The notes beneath the pieces are model-generated. The model searched no databases. It was not told where the DNA came from and was given only the letters and a program-made list of their open reading frames with translations. Shown one piece after another: positions 1 through 9,830 of a stretch of DNA of 64,000 nucleotides. Source of the DNA: Novosphingobium sp. ST904 (lineage in GTDB: Bacteria; Pseudomonadota; Alphaproteobacteria; Sphingomonadales; Sphingomonadaceae); the NCBI RefSeq assembly GCF_001298105.1, contig NZ_LGJH01000164.1:62001-126000 (forward strand), written 5' to 3'. Numbering within the stretch: position 1 is the first letter of the stretch; the number at the start of each line of letters is the position of its first letter. The translations under genes were made by a program, and so were the position numbers.

Positions 1-236
1 CCGAGATCCTGCCAGAAGCCGTTGATGCGGGCGCAGAGCACGGCTGCGTCGCTGACGCCTTCGAGCGGTTCGAGCACGGCCATGCGCCTGCCGATCGCGG
101 CGAAGAACCCGCGTGCCTGAGCGGTGGGCGCGCCTTCGCACACTTCGGCCGCAGCCATCGCGGCGAACAGCGCGAGGCCGCCGGCGCCGATCTGTTCGCC
201 CTCCTGCTTGGGCGAGGGAAATGCCTGCAATTTCAT
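1..236 (-). CDS. BcsD-like cellulose synthase accessory subunit, partial (cut by window edge)
   Basis: The first 78 codons of a gene that continues beyond base 1. It starts at an ATG that overlaps the bcsC stop by 4 bases (ATGA), so it is translationally coupled as the last visible gene of the cellulose operon. The visible protein (MKLQAFPSPKQEGEQIGAGG at the start) contains a stretch, RGFFAAIGRRMAVLEPLEG, that resembles the LLREVGRGMAGRF segment I recall from Komagataeibacter BcsD (AcsD). BcsD forms a periplasmic octamer that helps order exported glucan chains. The assignment rests on position after bcsC plus this short resemblance from memory. The C-terminal half is not visible, so another small envelope protein of the operon remains possible. 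Confidence 0.5.
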   Translation of the reverse strand, partial: MKLQAFPSPKQEGEQIGAGGLALFAAMAAAEVCEGAPTAQARGFFAAIGRRMAVLEPLEGVSDAAVLCARINGFWQDL

Positions 237-3200
237 CGGCCGGTGCTCCCGAAATTCTGTCTCACGCCCAATAAGCTCCGGAACTCGTCATAAGATCCGA
301 AGGTATTGTAACTCGCCTCGCCGCCGATGCGGGTCGTCGGACTGATCTTGTAGTACAGCGAAACATCGCTCGACAGCGCGAAGCCGGTCTTGCTGATGCT
401 GTCATAATACGAACGCACGTCGTTGTTTTCGGCCTTGAGCGCGTCAAGCTGGGCCTGAAGCGTGGGATCGAGCGGGTAGAGCGCCGTCTGATCCTGGCTG
501 TAGCTCTGGAAACCGGGCGTGAACGAGGCGCGCAGTCGATCCGGTCGTCTTCCATGGTGTAGTTCACCGGGAAGCCGACGCTGATGAAGGTCTGCGGGCT
601 GAAATAGCCGCCGTGTCCGAACGTGAAGTAGTTCTGGCTCTTGTCGTAGCCCTGGTAATTCACGTTGAGGCCGACGGTGAGCGCCGAGTGCTGGCCGCGA
701 TAGGCGCGCAGATAGCCGCCGACATTCGCCTCGAAACCGTCGTTGCGGGCGACATTGGTGCCGCGGAAGCGGTAATAGCGGCCCTCTGCGTAAACACCGC
801 TGCCCTCATGGTCGTAGGACATGCCCGCGCCGCCTGCCGTGCGCATGACCTGACCCCAGCGCTCTCCCGTGACCGGATCGCGGGTGCCGGCGTAGGAGAC
901 GATGCTGTCCGTCACCGGCTTGTGCTCTGCAAAGGCGGTCAGGCGAAGCGCCTCGCCGACTTTCGGGGAGACCGCCGCGCGGAAGGTCGGCTTGGTCTTG
1001 CCCATGCCAACCGGCGTGGTGCCGCCCTCGACCTGGACGCTGTCGCTCTCGTAACCGGCCGAAAAGGCCACGCCGGAGGCATTCTGCGTTTCGGTCGTCG
1101 GGAAGACCGAGGGCACTTCGTCGACAATGGCCTGGGCCTCGATCGTGGCGTTCCGGCCGAAACGGGCCTGTCCCGAGCGGTTGGGGGTTCCGGCATCGAT
1201 GACGGAGGCTTCCGCCTTGGCGTAGAAGCGGCCGCCGGGTGCGTCGGTGGAGAAACGGGCCGAACCCTTGATCTCATCGAGCTGGCTCAGGCCCTTTTCA
1301 CCCGAACGCTGGCGATAACCGGTCTCCACATCGACGCGGGGGCCGGAATCCTGCGCCAGCGAGGCGATCTGGGACTGGATCTGCGCCATGACCGGATCGG
1401 CGGAATAGGTCGTGGTGGGCGCGTCCATCCCGGCATCGCCGTAACCGCCGGTGACGGGGTAGGGCGCCGAGGGCGCGGCCATGGCAGCGCTGCCGTAGTT
1501 CGCCGTGCTGCCGTAGCCTGGCGCGCTGCCATAGCTTGGAGCGGCGGCGTAACCGGTTGAAGCGCCGTAGGCAGCAGGTGCGCCGTAAGCGGCAAGCGCT
1601 CCGGCAGCGCCGTAGCCGGTCTGGGCCGCGGGAAGGCGGGTGCCGCCGCCGAGAGCGAAGGGATTGACCTGCTGGGGTGCGATCGGCGCCCTGTCCCGGA
1701 AGGGATTGGAACCGCCGGCCGGGGTCATCGCCGCGAACGGATTGCCGCCGGCCAGGCCGTCGATCGAGGTTCCGCCCTGACTGCGGGCATAGAGATTGCG
1801 CGCGTCCTTGAGCATGCTCATGGCGGCGCGGTCGTTCCCGCGGGCACGCTCGACATTGGCGAGCGAGAGGCGAACCTGGTAGTCCTGCGGGAAGGCGCGG
1901 AGCACGTCGTTCTGGGCGCGCCGCGAAAGATCGCCGTCACCGGCCGCCTGCGCCGTGTCGGCGAGGCCCAGCAGCGCTTCCTTGTCGCCCGGCTTACGGG
2001 CCAGGACGAGCTGCCAGGTCTGCGCGGCGCGGGCGGGCATTTGGCCGCTCTGGTAAAGGCGGGCGAGCCCGGCGAGGACTTCCATGTTGTCCGGCGCTGC
2101 GCTGTAGGCGCTTTGCAGGACATCGAATGCTTCGGCGAAGCGGCCGGCCTGACGGGAACGGTCGGCCTGGCTGACCAGCAGCGCGGCGTTCATCCGGCCA
2201 TAGGCCTGCTGCCCTTCGGCCGAGCTGCCGGCCAGCGTGCTCGCGCGTTGCAGGGCCTGCTGCGCCAGATCGTCACGGCCGACGCGGGCGAGTACGCCGA
2301 TGAGCCCCTCGTAATCGTCGATGCCGGAGACCTGCCCCTGCATCGCGTTTTCCGCGACCGAGGCTGCGCCTTGCGCATCGCCCAGATCGTAGAGCGCATT
2401 GGCGATCGCTGCCTGCTTGCCGACCGGGACAGCGTTCATCGCGCCAAGCTGGCGCAGCGAGGCGAGGGCCTGTGCCTGCTGGCCCTGCGCGGCCATCGCC
2501 TTGGCGCGGGCGATCGCGCTGTCTGTTTTCACGCCGATCGCGAAGCTGCGCATCGGCGCGGTGCGCTGCGTTTCGGGGATCATGTCGATCAGGCGGGCGG
2601 CCTCGGTCGAGCGGCCGAGGTCGGCATTGATGAGGGCCGCGGCGTAAAGCGCGTCCGGCTGACCCTTGTTGACCAGCGAGCGGAGCAGCGATTCCGCTTC
2701 GGGAATGCGGCCGCGCTTGATCTGGAATTCGGCGAATTCGTAGCGGATCCACGGATCTTCCGGGTCGAGCACGAGGCCGTTCTGGAATTCGCGGGTGGCG
2801 CCCATGTCATCGCCGTTCGCGGCAGCGGCAAGTGCGCGGCCGCGGGCGGCACGCATCTGGAGACGCCTGTCGTCCGAGCCGCCGCCCTGGCTGGCCTGCC
2901 GGTAGAGGTCGGCGGCATCGGCGTAGCGGCCCTGCTTCTCGTAAACGTCCGCCAGCAGTTCGAGAGCGGGTGCCGGTTCCTTGTAGCCCGAGCGGATCAG
3001 TCCCTCGGCGACGGATTGCGCATCGGCAAGACGGCCCTGGGCCACGAAGTTGCGGGCATCGGCCATGCCGGCGAAGAAGCGGGCGGAGGAAAGCCCTTCG
3101 GCCCACTGGCTTGCCTTGCCGTAGCGCGATGCCTGTTCGAGCAGGTTTGCGGCCTCGGCGAACTGGCTTTCGCGCAGGCGAACGAGGCCGAGGCCGCCCA

Positions 3201-3702
3201 GCGCGTCGGGATCGCGCGAATTGACGGACAGGGCGCGCTGGAACTGGTTGGCGGCGGATGCAAGGTTGCCGTCTTCCAGCGCGTCGAAACCGGCGACGCG
3301 GGCCTGACCGGCGCGATTTGCGGAAGTGGTGGGCGCCGGAGCACTGCGCGCCGGTGCGGCCGCGACCCGCGCGGGCTGGCTCTGTGCGGGAGCCTGGGAG
3401 CGCACGGGCGCGGGCTTTGTTGCCGTGGCGGTTCTGGCCGCAGGCTTGGGAGCCGGCCTGGGCGCCGGGGCAGGGGCGGCGTTCATCGCCTGAGACACCG
3501 CCGCACTGCCGGGATCAAGCGCCTTGGCGCGGCGCAGGGCCTGCTGGGCAAGGTCTTCGCGGCCCTTCGAGCGCCAGTACTTCGCCTGCTGCAGCAGCGC
3601 ATCGACGCCCGCCGCCTGTGCGTGGGAGATACCCGTCGTCGCCGTGGACAAGAGCAGGGCGAGCCCGATGAGGCGTAGGCGGGTCGTCATCGCGGAAGTC
3701 AT
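233..3702 (-). CDS. bcsC: Cellulose synthase outer-membrane subunit BcsC (one frameshift)
   Basis: Outer-membrane export pore with a periplasmic TPR scaffold; it carries cellulose out of the cell. The ATG at 3702 overlaps the bcsB stop (ATGA). A signal peptide (LIGLALLLSTATTGISHAQA) is followed by a TPR unit, an Ala/Pro-rich linker, many more TPR units, a low-complexity linker rich in Ala, Gly, Ser and Tyr, and a C-terminal beta-barrel. An alternative start lies 4 codons in. The frame breaks near base 533: after EDDRID the strand reads gactgcgcgcc where gactggcgcgcc would continue the barrel as DWRASFTPGF and run to the stop. Restoring one G gives 1156 residues, normal for BcsC. The loss is probably a sequence error. 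Confidence 0.88.
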
Positions 3703-6109
3703 GCGGTTTCGTCCTGGTTGCCGAGGCGGCGCTGCGCCTGGCGACGGAAGTACAGGTAGGTCGGACCGGCGAGGATCGCCGCGAGCAGGAGCGAGAACAG
3801 GCCCATCAGCATCGGACGCTGGCTGAACCAGTAAGCGAGCTTCATCCAGACCGGCAGCGAGCCGACCCAGTAGCGGTCGCCGATGGCGAAGCTTGTCATC
3901 CCGTCGCCCTTGGTGACCGCGAGGTCGCCCTGGATGGCGGCGTTGATCTTCACGTCCGACATGCCGTCCACGAGCGCGGGCAGGGCAGCGGCATTGTCGG
4001 CCATCAGGGCAACGACGGTGCGGTCCGAGGAGAACGGCGAACGGAAGCTGACGATGCCGGAGAACCCGCGTGCGTTGTAGACCAGCGGCGCGGCGGCCAT
4101 CGGATCGTCGTGCTCGGTGCCGCCGAAGAACGAGGTGGCATACTGGAGCGGCGAACGTTCGGTGACTTCGAGGTGGCCGTTCACGTAGCGCACCGGCGAC
4201 TTCTCGAAGAGCGAGCCGGCAGAGGCGAGTTCGACGCCGCCGACCACGAGCACGTCCTGGTCCTGCAGATCGCCCGGATCGACCGAGGATGTCACGGTGA
4301 TGCCGGTGACCGGAACGCCGGTGGAATCGCCGAAGCGGCCCATCAGGTTCAGGAAGGCCTCGACCGAGGCGGACGACGGGTTCGCCGCCATCAGGACGGT
4401 CGTCTCGGCAAGGTCCGGCGCCGCCGTGAAGGGGAAGCCGGCGCCTGCGAACGTCGCAAGGTCGGGCATCATGATGGCGTGGTAGGCCGAGGTCAGGTCG
4501 ATCGTGCTGGTGGGGTCGATCGAGGTGCGCACGTTCTCGGGAAGGGTGCCGGTGCACTTCTTCTTGTCGGCGATGATCAGGTTGTAGTCGAGCGTCAGCT
4601 CGTTCTGGCCGAACAGGTTATAGCGCGGCAGCACGACCGTGGCGGTGGAATCCTGTTCTTCGCACCGGAAGAACCGAACAGGTTGCCCCACCAGGTGGAG
4701 CTGAGCGGCAGCGTCTTGAGGTACTGGCCGTTCAGCGAAACATCGAGGCGCGAGGCCCGCTGGTCCAGCCACTGGGCCACCGGATAGCGATAGCCCAGGT
4801 TCAGGCGGCCGCCTTCGCGGGGCCAGAAGAACAGGTCGGGCGCGACGCGGAAGCTGGCACTCAGCGCGCCGGGGCGGAAGCCCATGCCCTGAAGCGCATA
4901 GGCGGGCATGATCTTGCCGAGTTGCACCGGCTTGTCCGTCGAAATCCAGCGCAGGGCGCCGTAGCGCGGCCAGGCGGGGATACGCACGCCGTCGAAGGAC
5001 ATGCGCTGGCCGCCGAACACGCCGCGTCCGAGCGCCACGGCGCCTGCCGCCACGCGCAGGTCGGCGTCGTTGCGGCCTGTCAGGACGAGCAGGGTTCCGT
5101 TGGGATCGGCGGGGTTGCGCAAGGCCATCGCGGTGGGGCCGGTGGGGGCGGCGATGTCGAGGCCGGGGATAGACTGGCCGGCCTTGAGGAAGACCACGGC
5201 ATTGCCCCTGGGCAGCGCGCCGAAGACCGGCTTGAACGAGAACCCGCGATAGGAGGCCAGCGAACCGAGCCAAGAGGCGGTTGCCGCCGCCGCTTCCAGT
5301 TCACCCTTGTGCGGCTGCCCGGCGAATACGAAGGGCATGCGCAGCGGCACGTTCTGGCCCTTGTCGAAGAAGGGCAGAGGCAGGCGCGACAGGTCCGGCT
5401 GGAACGTCAGCGGCTGGTACTCGAGATCGAGCCACGAGCGGGTGTTGCTGATATTGGCCCAGAGCACCGAGTTGAACGGATCTTCGCAGTCCCGGGCATA
5501 ATGGCCGACGAGGCGCAGGTTCAGCTGGTTGTCGCCTGGCAGCAGAAGCGCCGCGTTGACCGGAATGCGCAGTACCTGACCACCGGAATCGGCGCGGGTG
5601 AGCGGCAGGGTCTGCACGACTTCCCCGTTCACGATCACCACGAGGTGAGTCATGTCGTCGAGCATCATCGGCGACCAGGCCATCTGCAGGGTCAGGACCG
5701 CCGAGGTGACGATGCGGTCCTGACGCATGCCGAAGGGGATGCCGATTTCACCCTGCGTGCCGAGCAGGCGAATCGGACGGGTGATTCGCATGTCCTTGAG
5801 CGTAAGGCGTTCGCCGATGCCGCCCCGGGGCGCGTCGACGGCATCCGCGCCGGACACGGGAGCGGCTGTGACTGCGGCATTGGCGACGGGAGCCGCGTGG
5901 ACTTCCCTGCTGCCCAGCACGATCGTCGCCACGCCGAGCGCCAGCGCGCCTGCCACTGCCGCCGCCTTGGCGAGCGGGACGAGCGAACGGTTCTTCGCTT
6001 CCTTCTTCGCTGGCTTTTCGGCTGGCGCGGGAGGGGTGCGGGCGGCGATCGCGGCCATGGCCCGACGTTCGGAAAAATTGAGACGCAACATGCGCTTGAT
6101 CGTTACCAT
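3699..6109 (-). CDS. bcsB: BcsB domain of a fused BcsA-BcsB protein (one frameshift)
   Basis: Periplasmic, membrane-anchored partner of BcsA that receives the growing glucan. No stop codon separates it from the BcsA PilZ domain upstream, so it appears to be the C-terminal half of a BcsAB polypeptide like AcsAB of Komagataeibacter. The joint carries a basic stretch and a hydrophobic segment (LAKAAAVAGALALGVATIVL) that can take the chain into the periplasm. The C-terminus has the expected tail anchor (LMGLFSLLLAAILAGPTYLY). The frame breaks near 4661, where one G is missing (gcgaagaa for gcggaagaa). Restoring it joins WWGNLFGSSGA to EEQDSTATVVLPRYNLFGQN. The 6109 boundary is only a convenient in-frame ATG; a separate bcsB could also start at 6091 or 6058. 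Confidence 0.85.
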
Positions 6110-8154
6110 GTCGACAAGGATGATGTCAGCCAGAGATCGCAGGCCGCTGACCTGGGCATGAGGGCCGGTGGGCTGCCAGGCGTCTGCGCGGCCCATGACC
6201 GCGCGCACGAGGTGGCGTCCGGCCAGCATGTCCAGCTTTTCGAAGCGAACGTAGGCATTGCTGCCATTGGAACGCACGGTCTCCACTGGGATCGACAGCA
6301 CTTCGTCGCCCATCGCCAGAGTGATATGGCTGACATTCACGTCGCGAACGGCAGCTCTGCCGGCAGCGCAAGGGCAGCGCCGCCCATCGAGATGTCGATC
6401 GTGGTGGCCGAAAGGACGTGACCGGAATCGAGATAGGCGGTCACCGGCAGGGGAACCGGGATGCGGATGTCCTGGCGGGCCTGCCGGGTTTCGCGCGCCA
6501 CCGAGACGGCGGCCAGCAGGATGATGAGGCTGAAGGTCGCCCAGGCGCAGTTCAGGACCAGCGTATCGGTCTGGATGTTGAACATGTAAGGGAAGAACGC
6601 CCATTTCACGACGGCCAGCAGGATGCCGCCCACGAGCAGGCCGATGCAGATCAGGTGCGGCCGCACGATCGCCCAGTCGAAATAGGTCTTGTCCAGCAGG
6701 GAGCCCTTGTCGGTCACGTTGAACTTGCCCTTGCGCGGCTGGATCCAGGTCATCAGCGTCGGCTTGACGAGATGGAAGGCGAGAATGGTTTCGTAGACTT
6801 CGCCCCAGAACGGCCGGCGATCGCCGCCTTGCGTGCGCTCGTTCGCCACGGAGGAGCAGAACAGGTGCGGCATCGCATAGGCGAAGATGAGCGAGGCCGA
6901 GGCCTGGATGATGTTCTGGCCGAAGATCAGATAGGCGAGCGGGCTGGTCAGGAAGGCGATGCGCGGCAGCGGGTACTGGAAGTGCAGCATCGCGTTCAGG
7001 TAGCAGAGGCGCTGCTGCCAGGTCAGGCCGCGGCCGAGCAGGGGGCAGTCGATGCGCAGGATCTGCGTCATGCCGCGCGCCCAGCGGATGCGCTGGCCGA
7101 CGTGAAGGACGAGGCGCTCGGTGGCAAGCCCGGCGGACAGGCGCGCGCTGATATAGGCGGTGTTCCATCCGGTGCGCTGGAGCTTGAGCGCGGTATGGGC
7201 GTCTTCGGTAACCGTTTCGCCCGCGAAACCGTTGGTTTCCTCCAGCGCCTCGCGGCGGATGATCGCGCAGGAACCGCAGAAGAAGGTGGCGTTCCACAAG
7301 TCGTTGCCGCCCTGCACCGGGCCGTAGAACAGGTCGCCCTCGCCGGGCATGTCGCCCATGGTGGAGGCGAGGTTACGCTGCACCGGATCGGGCGAATACA
7401 TGTGGTGCGGCGTCTGCAGCAGGGCGAGGCGGGGGTCGGTCTGGAACCAGCCGACGGTGAGCTGGAGGAAGGCGCGAGTGGGAACGTGGTCGCAGTCGAA
7501 GATGGCGATCAGTTCGCCGTCGGTCTTCTTCATGGCCGCGTTGAGGTTGCCCGCCTTGGCGTGCAGGTTGTTGTCGCGGGTGAGGTAGCCGCATCCCGCT
7601 TCCTTGGCGAAAGCGCGGAATTCCGCGCGCTTTCCATCGTCGAGGATGAAGATGCGGTACCGGTCGACCGGATAGTCGAGATCCATCGCCGCGAACACCG
7701 TGTTGCGCACGATGTCGAGGCTTTCGTTGTAGGTCGGAATGTAGATGTCGACCGTGGGCCAGGTCTCGGGTTCGCCCTTCGGTTCGATGACTGGCCGGTC
7801 AAGCGGCCAGCTCGTCTGGATGAAGCCGAGGATCAGGATCACCCAGGCGTAGAGTTCGGCGAGGTAGAGGCCGGTGCCGAACAGGAATTCGGGCAAGGTG
7901 CCGAAGGCCAGCGTCTGCGTCGTGCGCCAGAACATGTAACGCGTGGACATCAGCACCGCGAGCAGGCCGAGCGCCAGCGAGCCCTTGCGGCCGGGCCAGC
8001 GCTTGAGGATCAGGGTCCCGAAGATCGTGACGCCCGCGAACACCCATTGCGCGTTGTTGTCGAGCGGTACGCCGATCACCATGGCGGCGATCAGCGCGAT
8101 CGGCAGGATCGCAAGGTAAGGTATGGCGCGGTGCGAAACGAGCTTCTGGATCAT
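6110..8154 (-). CDS. bcsA: Cellulose synthase catalytic subunit BcsA, UDP-forming (one frameshift), in frame with BcsB
   Basis: Family 2 glycosyltransferase of the inner membrane that polymerises UDP-glucose. The ATG at 8154 overlaps the bcsQ stop. About four N-terminal membrane helices precede the GT domain: DDG at 172-174, DCD at 220-222, TED at 316-318, QRIRW at 354-358 and the gating-loop FNVTDKG at 478-484. A PilZ domain follows with both c-di-GMP motifs, RQDIR (560-564) and DISMGG (587-592), so the enzyme should be c-di-GMP activated. The frame breaks near 6343, where ttcgcgacgtg needs one more base to read FADVNVSHITLAMGDE. Without it the protein would stop at 6337 inside PilZ. With both shifts repaired the BcsA-BcsB reading frame is exactly 1485 residues. 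Confidence 0.93.
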
Positions 8155-8885
8155 GCGGCGCGGCTCTCGGCAGGGGCGATCCATGCGCGCGAAGTCGATT
8201 CGAGCGAGGGCGTCACGGCTTCGGCGATCTGCTGGGCATCGGTGAGCGCGACGCTGGCGGGGGCATAACGGCTCAGCGGCTGCAGCATGGCCATGGCTTC
8301 CGGCACCGCTTCGTCGAGGCGGATGCGGCCGATCAGCCGCGGTCCGGCCAGTTCGCGGATGAACGCCGCGCCGTGGCGGCCGAGGCGGCGCGTCTCGTCG
8401 AGGGCGTTGATGACGAAGGCGGTGCGGGCAAGACCTTCGACGCCGGCTTCCCCGAAGACCTGCGGCAGCATCGCCAGCGTATCGGGCTGGGCATTGATCG
8501 TGCAGACATGGGCGCAGGCATGTTCGATCAGCCGGCGCGCCACGCGGGTATCGCCCGAGGGCACGTCCACCACCAGTACGCGGTCCTTGCCGGGCTGGAG
8601 ATATCCGAGATCGCCCAGCATCGGCACGAAGTCCAGGTCTTCGGAAGCCCGGCGCCAGCTGCGCAGGTTGATCCCGCCGACGAGAACGGCTTCGTCAGCC
8701 GGCGCGGTGAGGGCGGGCAGAGAGGTTGCGGGCGAGAGGCCGAAGTGCAGCGGCATCGAATCGCGCGGGGCCAGCGTCAGCACCGTGACTTCAGCACCCT
8801 GGGCGGAAAGGCCCATCGCCAGGTGCGCGGCCACGAAAGTATTCCCGGCGCCCCCCTTGGGACCGTGGCAGACGATCATCGGCAT
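8151..8885 (-). CDS. bcsQ: BcsQ/YhjQ-type ParA-family ATPase of the cellulose operon
   Basis: A 244-residue MinD/ParA-like P-loop protein. BcsQ proteins help localise and activate the cellulose synthase complex at the inner membrane. The deviant Walker A is PKGGAGNTF: the KGG signature lysine is present, but the usual second lysine of KGGxGKT is Asn. A later strand ends in VLVVDVPSGDT, the Walker B equivalent. It starts at 8885 one base into the stop of the upstream small gene (TGATG) and overlaps bcsA by 4 bases, so the three genes are tightly coupled. The Asn substitution may weaken ATP hydrolysis; E. coli BcsQ also departs from the consensus there (recalled, not checked). Confidence 0.82.
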   Translation of the reverse strand: MPMIVCHGPKGGAGNTFVAAHLAMGLSAQGAEVTVLTLAPRDSMPLHFGLSPATSLPALTAPADEAVLVGGINLRSWRRASEDLDFVPMLGDLGYLQPGKDRVLVVDVPSGDTRVARRLIEHACAHVCTINAQPDTLAMLPQVFGEAGVEGLARTAFVINALDETRRLGRHGAAFIRELAGPRLIGRIRLDEAVPEAMAMLQPLSRYAPASVALTDAQQIAEAVTPSLESTSRAWIAPAESRAA

Positions 8886-9229
8886 CAGATTTCCCCCCGG
8901 GCGCCAAGGTCCGACAGATGGCGCAGCATTGCTCGTACATCGCGAACGGGTTCTTCAACAACTGCTTTTGCAATCGATGGTGAAGCGGTCTGTTCGTAGC
9001 GGCTGAAAAGATTCTTGAGCGGCTCGGCGGCCAGCTCGATCCCGGCCTCGGCGGTTTCGACCGCGGGGGTTTCGGGCACCGTCTGGTCGAGCGTCTGGAG
9101 GCGCGGATCACGCAGCAGCGCTTCGAGAATGGGCCAGAGCTCAAGGTCGGTGAAACGATCCTCGAATTCCTTGTAGGCGAACTCGTTGCGGCCCAGTCGG
9201 TCCAGCAGGTTCCTGGCATCAATGCGCAT
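8885..9229 (-). CDS. Small BcsR/BcsP-like protein, first gene of the cellulose operon
   Basis: A 114-residue soluble acidic protein with no signal or membrane segment. The N-terminal part contains YKEFEDRFTDLELWPILEALL. This recalls the Tyr...Trp-Pro-Leu-Leu core of BcsR (Y.DI....L..ALKRWPLLAE in E. coli, from memory), a short regulator that works with BcsQ and the BcsA cytoplasmic face. Position immediately before bcsQ with a 1-base overlap supports that role. The C-terminal 50 residues (AEPLKNLFSRYEQTASPSI region) match nothing I recognise. It may be better described as BcsP-like. Confidence 0.55.
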   Translation of the reverse strand: MRIDARNLLDRLGRNEFAYKEFEDRFTDLELWPILEALLRDPRLQTLDQTVPETPAVETAEAGIELAAEPLKNLFSRYEQTASPSIAKAVVEEPVRDVRAMLRHLSDLGARGEI

Positions 9230-9454
9230 GGCAATCCCCGTTGTTGCCCGGAGAGAACTGACAACTAATGGTTAATATCGTGTTTATACGTACAGGACCC
9301 TGCTGAAAAACCCCGTTTTTGCGGATTTTTCGCGGCTTCGGGCGGTTTTTTCGCAGAGATACTGCCCGGCGTGTTCACAAGGTAACGCAGCAAGGCGTTA
9401 TCCTCCCACTTATCCAGGCACGTCTTTCCGGAGGGATTCGCAAGGGAGCGGGGC

Positions 9455-9493
9455 AAAGAAAAAGGCACCACCCTTCTTTCGAAGAGTGGTGCC
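9455..9493 (-). terminator. Rho-independent terminator of tRNA-Phe, overlapping its 3' end
   Basis: Read on the minus strand, the last bases of the tRNA (GGCACCA) form the left arm of a hairpin GGCACCAC-tCTTC-GAAA-GAAGg-GTGGTGCC, with 8 bp plus 4 bp around one mismatch. TTTTTCTTT follows. The encoded CCA end is therefore shared between the mature tRNA and the terminator stem. Confidence 0.8.
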
Positions 9494-9562
9494 CGGGGAC
9501 GGGATCGAACCGCCGACACCATGATTTTCAGTCATGTGCTCTACCAACTGAGCTACCCGGGC
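9487..9562 (-). tRNA. tRNA-Phe (GAA)
   Basis: A 76-base cloverleaf with encoded CCA. The acceptor stem is GCCCGGG pairing CCCGGGC, the D-arm starts TAGCTCAGTTGGTAGAGCA, and the anticodon loop is CTGAAAA within the stem ATGA/TCAT, giving anticodon GAA (Phe). The T-arm has GGTTCGATCC. It lies 100 bases downstream of yacG on the same strand. Confidence 0.97.
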
Positions 9563-9662
9563 ATCTCTGCTAGAGTGGCCGCCGAAGCGACCGTCTCGTT
9601 GTCGGTGGCGGGCCTATGGCGAAGCGCGATCTGCTTGGCAACCCTAAAATGACGAGATGATT

Positions 9663-9830
9663 TCAATCGTCCTGTGGATAGTTTTGCGGGGCGGCCGGTC
9701 CGGGCAGGGCGTAACCGTCCTCCAGCCACTGGAGAAGGTCGCGGTCGCGGCAGCGCTTCGAACAGAAGGGGGTGTGTTCAGCCACGCGCGGCTTGCCGCA
9801 GATCGGGCATTTGCGATTGCTCAGGGTCAT
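9663..9830 (-). CDS. yacG: DNA gyrase inhibitor YacG
   Basis: A 55-residue zinc-finger protein too short for most gene scans. It reads MTLSNRKCPICGKPRVAEHT and then FCSKRCRDRDLLQWLEDGY. The CPIC and C-x3-C pairs supply the four zinc ligands, and the aromatic C-terminal helix is the part that in E. coli contacts GyrB. It starts at 9830 with an ATGA overlap on the end of the RNase E/G-like gene. Family membership is clear from the C-x2-C-x15-C-x3-C pattern. Gyrase inhibition is known from E. coli and inferred here. Confidence 0.92.
   Translation of the reverse strand: MTLSNRKCPICGKPRVAEHTPFCSKRCRDRDLLQWLEDGYALPGPAAPQNYPQDD

Noticed and set aside
2041..3678. Long open frame on the plus strand opposite bcsC
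   Set aside because: It mirrors the coding frame of bcsC, has Arg/Gly/Ala-biased sequence and no recognisable domain. Long antisense frames are expected at this GC content.
4922..8268. Two long plus-strand open frames opposite bcsA and bcsB (4922-6421 and 6418-8268)
   Set aside because: Both are antisense shadows of well-supported cellulose genes, with no family motifs.
9265..9486. Possible gene in the gap between the cellulose operon and tRNA-Phe (minus strand 9265-9522)
   Set aside because: The frame runs through the tRNA and its terminator and has no domain or ribosome site. The rest of the gap probably holds the bcs promoter, but I see no convincing -35/-10 pair.
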